Below, one piece after another: positions 28,488 through 40,600 of a DNA stretch of 64,000 bases. The DNA is from Antedon mediterranea. Taxonomy: Eukaryota > Echinodermata > Crinoidea > Comatulida > Antedonidae. A program made the position numbers and the translations under genes. The stretch is from the NCBI RefSeq assembly GCF_964355755.1, contig NC_092673.1, positions 15,195,001-15,259,000 of the forward strand, read 5' to 3'. The notes under the pieces were generated by a model. The model was not told the origin of the DNA and did no database searches. It saw only the letters and a program-made list of their open reading frames with translations. Each line of letters starts with the position of its first letter. Positions within the stretch are counted from its first letter, which is position 1.

Positions 28488-29879
28488 TAAATGTTAAAAA
28501 AAACGATCGAAAAAAACCGGCGTGAAGTTGAAAGTGTCCAAACGAAACAGTTCTTGTCCGCTTGCTTCTGTTTTCCGTTTTGATTATTCTTGTGTCTTTC
28601 TCGATTATCTTCTTTGTCTTCATCCAATGGTTATAATTTGATAAAATTTCTGCTTGTCTCGATCTCATTCAAATATAATTTCAGCTTGTCTTTTGTGTAA
28701 AAGTAGATTTCTGGTTTTCTCCTTTCAAACAAATATGGTTATTTTTGTCTTCGTCTTCGTCTTCGTGTCTTGTTAAGTGTTTACTTCTTGTTTTCTTGTT
28801 ATTCTGTTTTCTCACTCTGTTCCTTATAAAATTTGGGTCTTCCACCATGTAATATAGTGTTGTTGTTGTACTGACTTGTAAAATGTAAATATACTATTGT
28901 ATATTACGTTTAATATAAAAATATAACATTAACTCCACTCTATAACCATATCATGTTAAGGTTTTATTACGTAAGTCATTACGTCAGACATTTTACTGTC
29001 TGCATTTGTATTAATTATTGTGGCTATTAGTAGGCCTACGTACTTCCAAATGATTACTGTAATCATTTTTATACGGAGGTTGTTCTTTATAATAATTTAT
29101 TGATAAACTGTATCGGATACTTTAATCAGACCTAGTCAGGATTTTTACAAGAGGTTCGTTTTTTCCACACAAAAATTTGCGAAAATTGTTATGAGATGGG
29201 GGACGGGGTTCGGAACCGTTAAATCCTTTGGGTAGATATTAACTACTTTGATGGGACAACGAAGATAAATATAATCAATGTGTAGTGTGTACAACATCAA
29301 TCAATAATATCAGATTTGAACCCAGCGAGAGACCATGGTATGATTAAATCGGGCTACTGTTTATGGTTGCTTAGCAACTTGTTTATTTTTATGTCTATGC
29401 AATAACCGTCGTATAAATTGAAAACACGTAAATAGGCTTTGCAGTATTGTAGGCCTAAAATAGGGTCGATGACATTGTATCGTGCTAAGCATAATATGTT
29501 ACAATCATTTTGTATTGATGTATTATATATAACAATCGACTGTCACCTTTTTTTTAATTGAAATAAGTACCCCTCCAAAGACTAAGTCCTTGGCGAACTT
29601 CTTAAAGACATTCTGGTGCCCTTGGTATCGAACTTCTCTCATCTTGTCAACGTCACGTACTTAATTATCATAATTGTTCGATAATGAGCTAACGATTGTG
29701 TGATAATGTTTTTTAAACAATAAAGCAGACATATCAATAGTTTACTTTTGAATGGTTGTCCACTAATGTTGTCAAACGTCATTGTACGAAACGTCCCTGA
29801 AGCAGAACCGATTCTTCAAGGTTCACCGCTGTAGTTAACAACGTGTTATGGACATGGTCGATGAAGATGAATGCATACA
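28488..29879. other. Intergenic, no supported gene
   Basis: AT-rich with CTTCGTCTTCGTCTTCG at 28751-28767 and TAGGCCTA words. No exon-like or RNA-like signal seen. Confidence 0.4.
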
Positions 29880-31443
29880 TCTATATATAAATTTACGTAA
29901 GGGCAAAATTCGGTAAATCGCGCCTTACTTCTAGAATTTTTACTCGATGGTATATAAAGTTGGTTCGTACTTTCGGTACTGATTTTAACCACCTGATGTA
30001 ACCCTGTTTACTAATTAAATTAAGTTAGATAATTAGTTATTGACGATTAAAACGAATTTAGGTTCAACGATTTGCCCCAAATAGGGGTGTTTTCCGATCG
30101 TGGTATACACTGTCTAATGGATGTCCATCTTGAAAAATACCCGCCACAAAAATGCGAGGAGGCTTCGCATTTTCCTATCTCCTCCTACGATAATTGTTTT
30201 TAATAGCTGAAAACCGGTTGAACAGTTCGAGTACAGCATCATAATGTTGAAGACAGGCCGATTTTTTTAAAAAAATACTATTTTGATACATTTAATATAC
30301 GTTTTTACAAATGTATTGATTTTTGATGAATGGAACATTCCAAATTATTTGGTTTAACCATACAGGTATAGATTTAGATTTATGGGCCCCCTTGGAGAAT
30401 AAACATAAATAGTATTGCAATGCTGTACAATACTGTTAAGGTATTAACCACTTTTGATCGCAATTTGAATCGCAAATTTCTTACTGTGAGTGTTGGTACT
30501 GTTAGATGTAATATAAAAATATATACAAATAAACTTTATTACTGTGAGTATGGGTAGGCCCTACTGTTAGATTATAAACATATAATATACAAATAAACAT
30601 TCCAAATTATTTGGTTTAACCATAGAGGTATAGATTTAGATTTAGATTTATGGGCCCCCTTGGAGAATAAACATAAATAGTATTCCAATGCTGTACAATA
30701 CTGTTAAGGTATTAACCACTTTTGATCGCAATTTGAATCGCAAATTTCTTACTGTGAGTGTTGGTACTGTTAGATGTAATATAAAAATATATACAAATAA
30801 ACTTTATTACTGTGAGTGTGGGTAGGCCCTACTGTTAGATTATAAACATATAATATACAAATAAATAAACGTTATTACTGACAGTTGCTTCTCAACGTTT
30901 GTATTAATTAATAATTTAAAAATATATAAACGTCGTAGTGGTGTATCGTTACATGTACTTTACTATTTCAATCGACTATGACAGTGAGAGTTTTAACAAA
31001 GTACCGTATTAAATCGTAAATGGTTTACTGTATTTAGTGGTATATTATTTATAGGCCTATAAAACATTAAAAACAATATTTCGTTACTGAGTGGATAAGA
31101 ATATATTTTAAAATGTTTCCTCTTTGTACCTATCTTCTCCCCCCATCCCTCAACCCTTAATGTTACATACAAAACACAAATTGGGTTTGTTTAAATGAGT
31201 CCAAATAAAAAAATTTGACTCATTTTGTTTCTCTCTCGGAAGTAATTCCCAGGGTGCTAATTTTGGTTGACTACATAAATCATCGTGTCTATTTATTCGT
31301 TTCTGTAAACGACAATGTATTATAGTCCTGCAGTACGTACATTTGAAATCTCCATTTTTTTCTCGCTGGAAATACTGTGTATTCGAGAACCATCTGTGGG
31401 CACGACCTAGATGGTACGCGAGCGAAGCGAGCGTGCCATCTAG
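29880..31443 (+). mobile_element. Non-autonomous Helitron, copy 1
   Basis: Begins TCTATATATAAATTTACG directly after A and ends with hairpin CGCGAGCGAAGCGAGCG, then TGCCATCTAG, directly before T. These are the Helitron hallmarks: 5' TC, a 3' hairpin about 10 nt before CTRR, insertion between A and T, no TIR and no target duplication. A second copy in opposite orientation at 52580-54229 has the same ends with the same A/T junctions. There is no Rep/helicase, so it is non-autonomous. This copy has its own ~262-bp internal tandem duplication (30339-30600 and 30601-30868). Confidence 0.9.
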
Positions 31444-33328
31444 TAATAATAAGTACCCATGATTCATATAACCAACTGGTAGGCCTACGTAAATGTATAC
31501 GGCATTGGTTTTCGTTTCGTGGTTCAAATCAGTACAGAAAGCATGGACCTACGTTCTAAACCATTGATTAAAAACTACACACGATAAACACGATTGACTG
31601 AATTTGCACTGGCTTTAATAATACATACATAGATATGTATTCAATGGGATTAATGTAGTAATGTAGCCCATGTGCTGTATATTTTATATTGTTTTGTTTA
31701 TGTTGTATACCCGGGGTTTTATATTCTTAACTAAATACACAATAAAGAAAACCGGTAGCGGTACTATATATAACAACCGTGCATTAACTATTGTAATACT
31801 TTTGTAATCATATCCAAAAATAAAGTCACTTTTATTATTGCCAGGGATAACGTTATTATTGTTAGCATAATACATAGCCCACAACGAGTATAATGTACAA
31901 TTGAAGAATTAAATACTTTAATAATAGTACAGTTTAAAAAGAATAGTTTAACATAACATCCAGGGGGTATGACATAAAAAACACATCTTCAAGTTCACGT
32001 TTACAATGTAATGTCAGTGTCGAGACAATATCGAATAGCTTGGGAATTGTGTTAACTAAGTCATCAAAATAAAGTCGGTAGGGAGTCTAACTTTCAGGGG
32101 TTCTATTTTCGGTAAATAGCTTTCGGAAAAATCTTATCTGAAAAGTACGCGTAATTATTACACTTAGAAATGATTTATTTATCAGGAATTTTAAGATAAA
32201 TAATTTAAACGACCTAATTAATTTGCGTGAGATTGCCAGCAACAGAAATAAGTGGCTTTTGTTATTTTGAATCGTTATTTTTACGTTATTTTATTTTTTG
32301 TTGTTGTAGGATGCATGCATATAAAAACGTATCAGATTTTGTAAATCCACAGTGCGTGGTTTTGTTACATTTTTTGGAATAAAGTTACCTATATATACGC
32401 GTAATTATTAACCCATTCTGACATGGCTTTTATGTTTATGCCAAAAATGTTCGTACGAATAATGATATTGATTTGTATAAGTTGCCACTAAAGCTTCTAA
32501 GTCATTCCCATTATTTATAACCTACGTTTAAAACCACTTATAAAAACAGATTTTAATCTGTACATGGTATTACGGAATCAAGGTCTAGGTTTATCTTCGT
32601 ATAAACAAGATTTCAAAAAGCAATTGCAGTGTGCATATATATTACGTAGGTTACACTCTAATCTTTTATATTTCCAAATAGCAAATGTACATTTTCACAC
32701 GCTTATATGTATGGCTGTTTTGATTGATTCGAGCACGTTTACAGTAATTGCTTAATGTATAAAAATAATAACTTCAATTTTTATCAAATTATTATTTCTC
32801 TCCTACAGAAAACTATGGAGTCCAATTGATTGCCTGTGTACGTTTACGAAGATACACAAAAAGATGCAAGTATGTCTACAATATGGACCAAAATACCATT
32901 AACCAATCAACGTGTTCCAAGAACAATAGCGACTATTTAACGTTTTAGCGAGAAGCTCGAATTGCTATCATTTACAAATTGCATTAGAGTGGATATGTGC
33001 GTAAGGTAATTTGTTTTTAATATGGGACGAATTTTGGAACAATCATAGCAAGGACAAACAGCGTCTATATCAATAATAATAATAATCAGGGTATTATGCA
33101 TCAATCGTGAACACAATTCTTTATTTTAAGCGTCACCCATTGTGTTAATAAATCTGCCTTGTCCTTCATCGTGTCAAATATAAAAAAATTAGGTGATGTG
33201 TGCACTTGGTTGGATAGAATCAAGACGTTTACAATACATGATCTACATGTAGTTTTAACAAGATTATAGAAGAGCATTTATGTGACATAGATACATATCG
33301 TCAAGAAAATTAATAAAGAGCCATCAAT
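31444..33328. other. Upstream region of the amine-type GPCR
   Basis: No coding exon recognised. A pyrimidine-rich acceptor-like TTTCTCTCCTACAG at 32796-32809 could start a 5' UTR exon that continues to the GPCR start at 33329. The rest is AT-rich. Confidence 0.35.
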
Positions 33329-34540
33329 ATGAATGTGACAGACGTGAATGCCATAATTGTTGGTTCGACACCATTACCAGTCCCATCGGGATCACTACAA
33401 AATATAATAATCGGAGTAATGTGCGTGATTGCCATTCTAACAGTTATCTTCGGTAACTTTTTAGTCGTAGCCTCCGTCGTACTGTTTCGTAGATTACGAA
33501 GCCCATCTAATTTGTTATTGGTGAACTTAGCGGTTGCTGATATTGCCGTTGCCGTATTTGTGATGACATTTTCAACCGTGCGGATTCTCTACAACAACGA
33601 ATGGATATTTGGAAACTTTGTTTGTCTGATGTGGATGTCGTTTGATGTGTTGTGTTGTACTGCTTCCATTTTAAATCTATGTATGATTTCGATGGACAAA
33701 TACCTTGCGATTACGCGACCTTTAAAATACGTGCGAATTTTAACAAAACGTCGCGTAGCCGCAATGATAGCGATTGTATGGATTTTATCAGCACTCGTAT
33801 CGTTTGTACCGATTTTTAGCGGTATGTACGCCTCTGGAAACTCGCACGTAAACGATTCACTCGAATGCAGTGTCAATTTTGCCGTTTCTCCTACATATGC
33901 AATCATTTCATCAATGACGTCATTTTACGTACCTTTAGCCATTATGGTTTTTACATACTGTAAAATATACAGAATTGCGCGAGATCAAGCGAATCGAATT
34001 TTAATAGAAAGAGCTTCTTTTGAAAAGTTTGCTAACGGATCGCACACTAAAAGGACTTTCTTTCAAGAATACAAAGCCGTTCGAACTTTAGGTGTTGTCA
34101 TGGGTGGTTTTATATTTTGTTGGCTTCCGTTTTTCCTAATGTATATAATAATTAATGTGTGTGGCTGGCAACACAAAGTTCCAAAAGAAGTTGATTGTGC
34201 AGTCACGTGGCTAGGTTATATAAATAGCATGATGAATCCGTTTATTTATAATTTCCGACATCAAGAATTCAAAATGGCATTTAGAAAAATCGTCATCTGC
34301 GCACGATGTCGCAAAGTCAACAGGCGCTTGTACACTTCAACTATGCGTAATAACTCGTTCGATCCTTACAAACAATCCAATATAGGAGGGGATGGAATTG
34401 AAGACGAAAAAGTGAACGATTCCGATCGCAACAGCAATATCAAGTCAATGAAACTCGCACCCCTTATTGAACAGTTCAATAACAAACCTATTAACGATTT
34501 TGATAGTGAATCTATTGAATCCGAAACTGTATTCTATTAA
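33329..34540 (+). CDS. Single-exon amine-type class A GPCR (D1/beta-adrenergic/octopamine-like) with DKY motif
   Basis: A 403-residue seven-helix receptor without introns. Class A and amine signatures: FGN (N43), LAVAD (D71), C99 paired with C180, ligand-anchoring aspartate D106 in MSFDVLCCTASILNL, TM5 serines S194, S195 and S198 before FYVP (the catechol-binding positions 5.42, 5.43 and 5.46), CWLPFF (264-269), and NPFIY (303-307) after W294-LGY-NS. The long tail is acidic and asparagine-rich. The closest families by eye are D1-like dopamine, beta-adrenergic/beta-octopamine and 5-HT4-type receptors, which usually couple to Gs; ligand and coupling are inferred. Odd point: the TM3 end reads MDKYLAI, so the near-invariant Arg3.50 of DRY is lysine (codon AAA). 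The start at 33329 gives a short N-glycosylatable amino end (NVT). An AATAAA lies near 34712. Confidence 0.93.
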   Translation: MNVTDVNAIIVGSTPLPVPSGSLQNIIIGVMCVIAILTVIFGNFLVVASVVLFRRLRSPSNLLLVNLAVADIAVAVFVMTFSTVRILYNNEWIFGNFVCLMWMSFDVLCCTASILNLCMISMDKYLAITRPLKYVRILTKRRVAAMIAIVWILSALVSFVPIFSGMYASGNSHVNDSLECSVNFAVSPTYAIISSMTSFYVPLAIMVFTYCKIYRIARDQANRILIERASFEKFANGSHTKRTFFQEYKAVRTLGVVMGGFIFCWLPFFLMYIIINVCGWQHKVPKEVDCAVTWLGYINSMMNPFIYNFRHQEFKMAFRKIVICARCRKVNRRLYTSTMRNNSFDPYKQSNIGGDGIEDEKVNDSDRNSNIKSMKLAPLIEQFNNKPINDFDSESIESETVFY

Positions 34541-36661
34541 GGCTCTCTCTTAATTGCTCTATGAAAGCAATTTATTGTTTGTGAGAAAATTTTACAAACC
34601 AGATAATGATTGGTGATGATAACATTATCTACAAAACAAGCAAAAACTAATCGAAACTTAACTTATCATTTTTATATAAAGCATTTAGTATAAAAAAGAG
34701 TGCTATTATTAAATAAAATGTACTCGGCAACAATGGCCAATTTGTTTCTTTTTTTTTTGCAGAGATTTAAAAGATATAAAAATAATATCATTGGGTATAA
34801 TGTATGAGCGTTAGTTCTAACCGGCGACTACGTTTAAAAAGTATTTATTTATTGAGTATTGAGTATAAGAGCATTGGTACCGTACTAAACGACGACGACG
34901 ACGTTTAGGCCTAAAGAGTATTATTTATCACGGAGTATACAGTACTCATTGAGTATACGAGCATTGGTACCGTACTAAACGACGACGACGTTTTAGGAGT
35001 ATGTCTATTAATCACGAAGTAGCAGGCCTACTCAAAATGTCCTAACTTAAATCATGATAGGCCTATTTATTAATTCTGGTTCCCATGTGGACGCAATGAT
35101 GTACGCGAAACGCAAATGAAAGTTGAGCCTTTTCTCTCCTTTCTTTTTGTCCAGACTGATGTTTTTATGATTTTTACTATACAGTATTTCCTTATGGATG
35201 AATAAAAGAAACTTGCTCCAATCAAAGCGTCATGTCAAATTACTCGCGTTCGATCGTGTACTTCTTTAGGTTTCGATAAGGGCGCAAAATCGAGGCCAGT
35301 ATAACAGTAAAATCAATTTTGATCGTTGAAGAAATCGATTGTTAAAGAGGGGTTCACACCATTCTTTGTCAAATTAACATTGAAGATTTTAGAACCTATC
35401 AGCCGACAACAATGGCGATGATTTGGATAATTAAGGACAGCCGTTTGATCCTTGCATCAACAATTTAAATAAAACACTGGTCTTGTTTCTATGTAATTTC
35501 TTCTATTTTGTTTAAGGTATGGAATGCAATGTAACACACACTGTCCCTTCGAGACAAATGCATAGCACATCACGTGATAAACTAATACATGTTCAAGGTA
35601 CCAGTGGAAATAAATTTAATTTAATTATGCATCATCGACCTCTGTCTCCAACCGAATTGTTTTGTAATTTGGCCCGTTTTGTCCTTCATTAAACACTTCA
35701 CAAACGAATGTAGTGTGTACCTGGTGAGCTACGATGGACAGAGTTTGTTTTGATTCGACCAGGAGAGAAAATAGCTACCCAGTGCACTCACTCCAATAGC
35801 ATATATAAATACAGGCCTACACCTACCTACAAAAAAAACCAATTATTTATTGTCCTGTATAACATAGTAGAAGTATAGATGAATAAAAAATCAATCTATT
35901 ATATATATATTATAGCTTTAATAAAGTTATTCACTTTTGCAAAACAAAAACAATGATTTTGCTTATAAACACAAAATAAATTGTTAAATTTGACCAACAA
36001 AAAGCTATTTTTGACTTGACCAAAAATATTTCAAGAAAATCAGCTTATTCAACAAACAAAAACACGTTTACATTTTTTTTTATCAGAGGAACATTATATC
36101 TTAACTGTTAAAATTGTTTTAAAGATTGTCCATTTTAACTATTTCTGTGCGCCGAACTGCTAAAGTGTTTTGGATCAAATTGATATTATTTGAACATTAT
36201 GCAAATTGTGATTGTTTTCTTTCCGCTTTTTAAATCAAGTCACTTTTGATTCACAATTGAAACAACATCATATCACCTGATATCAACACTTTTTATTACA
36301 ACATCCATTAAAGTCCAAATACTGCTGAAGCCTTAATGATCATGTTGTTTATCGACTCTGAGAAAGCCTATCAAATGACTGTGTTTTAAGTACGCTACTT
36401 GAGTTCATGTTCGTAGATGTTAACTTTAATATTATTCATCAAATCTTTAAGAGCTGAATGTATAAATTGTACACTACAATAATGATGTTTCTATTTCCAT
36501 CTAATAGCATTAGATTGACACATCATTAAATCAACTGTATTATATGCGCATTATTTAAACATATAATGTGCATGTTTTTCATGTTAATGATGTATAAAGT
36601 ACATTTTTGTACGTCAGCAATGTTTTGGAAAAACTAAAGCAGAAAACACAACAATTGTGCA
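34541..36661. other. Intergenic: short duplication and MITE fragment
   Basis: A two-copy repeat containing GAGCATTGGTACCGTACTAAACGACGACG occurs at 34870-34905 and 34958-34990. A degenerate family A MITE fragment (AGCTTTAATAAAGTTATTCAC, AAATAAATTGTTAAATTTGAC) spans about 35880-36110. No gene seen. Confidence 0.5.
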
Positions 36662-37006
36662 TTAAAGATGTATTGTCCCCCTGAAAAAATAATTCTTAAA
36701 ATATTTTTTTTTTTAAATTCCATTTTAATGTAACGTAATAGTTAACCACTTTGACCAAAAATTGAGTCTAAAAAAGTGTATTTACCTGAAAAAATTGTAC
36801 TTTAATGCAAAAAATGGTCAAATTGGCTGCCAGCCAATGGATTTTTGGTTGAATTTAACCATTTATTTTGTCATTTTACAAGTGAAAACATTTTTTTTTT
36901 TTTCTACGGATGTGATTAACTTTATATTAACTACAAAATAAGGTATTCAAAGTCTGATTTAATTAATCTTCATTTTTCATGTTTTTGGGGGACAATGCAT
37001 CTTTAA
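36662..37006. mobile_element. MITE family A, best-preserved copy
   Basis: Terminal repeats TTAAAGATGTATTGTCCCCC and GGGGGACAATGCATCTTTAA enclose ~305 bp with short internal palindromes (e.g. GGCTGCCAGCCAATGG). TTAA forms the outermost four bases at both ends, which suits a TTAA target duplication. Non-coding. Confidence 0.88.
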
Positions 37007-37617
37007 ACTCTTTAGTAACAAAGTTAAATCAGAAAATTTGCTCCTTAAAAGCAGATAATGGCAACCTCTATTTTCAAAATTTAACTAAGCAGGTATTGAG
37101 TTATTCTACCGATCTGATCTGATGAACAGTTTACACGTGTATGTAAATGTACCACATCCGGCTGACCAAATACAATACAGCAGACTGCAATGTCAGGTAT
37201 TCCATTCTTAAAATGTACAGTAGAATACCTAATATAATGTCATGCTCGAGTATAATTGCACCATAATAAATTTAATTATACTGTTTAATTGTACTGTATA
37301 ATCCCATGGAACTATACTCGGTCACATACGGTAAGAGCTTTTGATATATGACAACCAAAATACGTCATGTAAATACACTATATGCGTACAAGGATATTGA
37401 GACGCGTTTCCTCATTTCCACAGTTTTGATAGTTTCTAGGTCTAGGCTACGACACATTGATGGATCTGACCTAGTTAGGTAGTAGGTCGTCGCAAATCTA
37501 CATCATATGAAGACAACACAGCCATTACCGCCATAAATACAGGTGAATATCAGACAGCTCTTTGCTGCATTTTGGATGATGGAGTTACCAGCTTCAATCC
37601 TGTGTACACTTTTAATA

Positions 37618-40600
37618 TCAGGTGGTCTTGGATGTTTGTGGTTCTTTTGGTTTTGAAGATCGGGCAAATTGCTGATTTCATTATGAAGGAAAATAACTTT
37701 ATCTATATAGAGTAGAGCATAATAAAATGCATACATTGATAAAACATGAGCACCACAATGAACACAGCAATGGAAGAATTATCATCATCACAAAGGTAAA
37801 ATCAACCTTCTGGCACAAAAACAATGGTAAAATCAGCACAAATACACATCATTGTCACCATCAACACTCATTTACACTATACTAGGACGATAACGATAAA
37901 TAGACAAATATGCATTTTTCATACATAAAACAACAGAAATATAAAACTTCATTCTAGAATTATAGATGAAAATGATATTTTCACACGTCCAATCAAATGA
38001 CGACATGATTAGTAAGAACAATAATATTGTGACACTACAACGATTTTATTGTTTTTATTTATCATAACATCATTTGGTGATGAAATATTATTTTTATTAA
38101 AGACAGCATTAATAATAATAATAATAGTCTGTTCTTATATAGCGCATATAAGCAGGCTCTCAATGCGCTTTACATAAAAAATATAAGCAGGAAATGTTAA
38201 ATTAATGAAAAGCTTGTTGGAAAAGGAAAGTATTGAGTTGAGTCTTAAATATCCTATAGTTCTAGAATGAGTATACATTATTGTCACCAACATAACCATG
38301 AAATCATAGTCACTGTCAGCATACATTATTGTCACCAACATAACCATGAAATCATAGTAACTGTCACTGTAAGCATACATTATTATCACCAACATACCCA
38401 TGAAATCATAGTCACTGTCACTATAAGCATACATTATTGTCACCAACATAACCATGAAATCATAGTCACTGTCACTATAAGTATATATTATTGTCACCAA
38501 CATACCCATGAAATCATAGTCACTGATAAGTATATATTATTGTCACCAACATACCCATGAAATCATAGTCACTGTCACTATAAGTATATATTATTGTTCA
38601 CCAACATAACCATATAATCAAAGTCACTGTAAGCATACATTATTGTCACCAACATAACCATGAAATCAAAGTCACTGTTAGCATACATTATTGTCACCAA
38701 CATAACCTCTAAATCATAGTCACTGTCAGCATTTATTATTGTCACCAACATAACCATAAAATCATAGTCAGTCACCACAAGCATACACTATTGTCACCAA
38801 CATAACCTCTAAATCATAGTCACTGTCAGCATTTATTATTGTCACCAACATAACCATAAAATAATAGTCACTGTCACCACAAGCATACACTATTGTCACC
38901 AACATAACCATGAAATCATAGTCACTGTTAGCATACATTATTGTCACTAACATAACCTTAAAATCATAGTCACTGTCACTATAAGTATACATTATTGTCA
39001 CCAACAAAACCATACAATCAAAGTCACTATAAGCATATATTATTGTCACCAACATAACCATAAAATCATAGGCACTTTCACCACATGCATACATTATTGT
39101 CACCAACATAATCTTTAAGTCATAGTCACTATCACTGTAAGCATACATTATTGTCACCAACATAACCTCTAAATCATAGTCACTGTCAGCATTTATTATT
39201 GTCACCAACATAACCTCTAAATCATAGTCACTGTCAGCATTTATTATTGTCACCAACATAACCATAAAATCATAGTCAGTCACCACAAGCATACACTATT
39301 GTCACCAACATAACCTCTAAATCATAGTCACTGTCAGCATTTATTATTGTCACCAACATAACCATAAAATCATAGTCACTGTCACATAAACATTGTACTT
39401 ATCTATGTAACAGATTTTATTATTGTCTATGATTGTCTTGTCACCAACCTCACTGTCACCCCATTACCAGCATAATTATTTTATATTAACACTATATCAT
39501 AAACTTATATTGTAATCTGCAATAAAGGATACAACAACAATAGGCTTTCCCAGTAGTTGGTAACCATTTGTGTCCTTAACGGCTTTCTTTGCTGCAAATT
39601 CACTGGGTAGGCTAACAAAGGCCTGACCCTTCATACGACCTTGGGTCATCAATTGAATTGAAAACCTACCAATAAAAACAATTAACATTAATGTGATTGG
39701 AAAACTTTTATACCAGGTTCAATTTATCAAACATGCTTAGCAAAAAAAAATCATTGTTTAAGTTAATGATAAAAAATATAAATAAATGACAAATAAAAAA
39801 AGAACTGGTTTGATAACCTAAACCTCCGTCTACACTCTCAAACTAGTTTGACAAAAACAAGTTTAGTGCGCCCAAATATTGTATTACAGGGAATAATTTC
39901 GCCAGTGTAGCATAGCAAAAAGCTATACAAAACAACCTTTTTGCTACACATTTCTACAATTGTGTAGCAAAAAATACAAAACAAAACTATGTTTCTTGAC
40001 TAAAAAATCAGTTATCATAGCAATTTTGCTAAACAAAATTTTCAAATGAAATTTTTCCCTGTATTAATACAGTATGATATCATCGTGTCCTTATATGGGC
40101 ACATAACATTTTTTGTCATGTTTGATAGTATAGACAGTGCTATAGTCTTTAGTCATTTTTTAGGAAATGTTACTTTACAATATCTAATGTTTTCTGAAAA
40201 CAAATTTGGGTCAACCCAAAGGTAAATTGTTTTATGATAGAAATAATGATGAAAACTTACATATCTTGGTCCATTTTTGAGTCCCAGTCAACATATCGTC
40301 CATATATGAACTTTAAATCTTTTTGTTCACATTGTTTGTTTAGGTTTTTGATATATAAACGTGTAGTTGGTTCTCCTGCATTGTACTTCTTAAAAACTGA
40401 CATACTTTCCATTTCTAAAAACATCAACAAATCATTTATAAATAAATCAAAAATTGTAAAAAGTTAATCATAAATGATTAAATTAATTACATTTTCTCTA
40501 GTCTAGTAAATGTCTAATTTATAAAAAAAAAGAAGTTGTATTCCAGTTTGCATTTGCGTTAAAAAAAAGTTGTTTTTTATTCCAGCTGAAGAATTATAAG

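Larger units (their letters stand above)
37672..39532 (-). other. U12-type GT-AG intron (last intron of RNPC3)
   Basis: The donor on the minus strand reads GTATCCTTT, a perfect match to the U12 5' splice-site consensus RTATCCTTT. The acceptor end reads TTTTCCTTCATAATGAAATCAG, with TTCCTTCA close to the U12 branch consensus TTCCTTRAY, its branch A about 12 nt before the AG. All other introns traced in the window have ordinary U2-type donors. Most of the intron is the 38262-39390 minisatellite. Confidence 0.85.

Noticed and set aside
27120-28867. LTR retrotransposon between two TGTAATATAGTGTTGT direct repeats
   Set aside because: The match stops after about 17 bp; no LTR-length identity, no recognisable primer-binding site, polyprotein or polypurine tract.
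31400-31443. The CGCGAGCGAAGCGAGCG palindrome as a bacterial-type terminator or contamination
   Set aside because: It is the 3' hairpin of a Helitron found twice with matching ends inside otherwise animal DNA.
33589-33906. Minus-strand 105-codon frame
   Set aside because: Shadow of the GPCR coding frame.
38135-39292. Long minus-strand frames (up to 174 codons) with repeated MLVTIMYAYSDSDYDFM
   Set aside because: They are read-through of the ~48-54 bp minisatellite inside the RNPC3 intron; the opposite strand is equally open and there is no start context or family similarity.
39497-39532. Reading RNPC3 exon 9 through to the TGA at 39497-39499 as the natural C-terminus
   Set aside because: The extra residues do not fit the family. 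A perfect U12 donor sits exactly where the conserved ending should continue, and the matching QFARSSKPK exon is found at 37618-37671.
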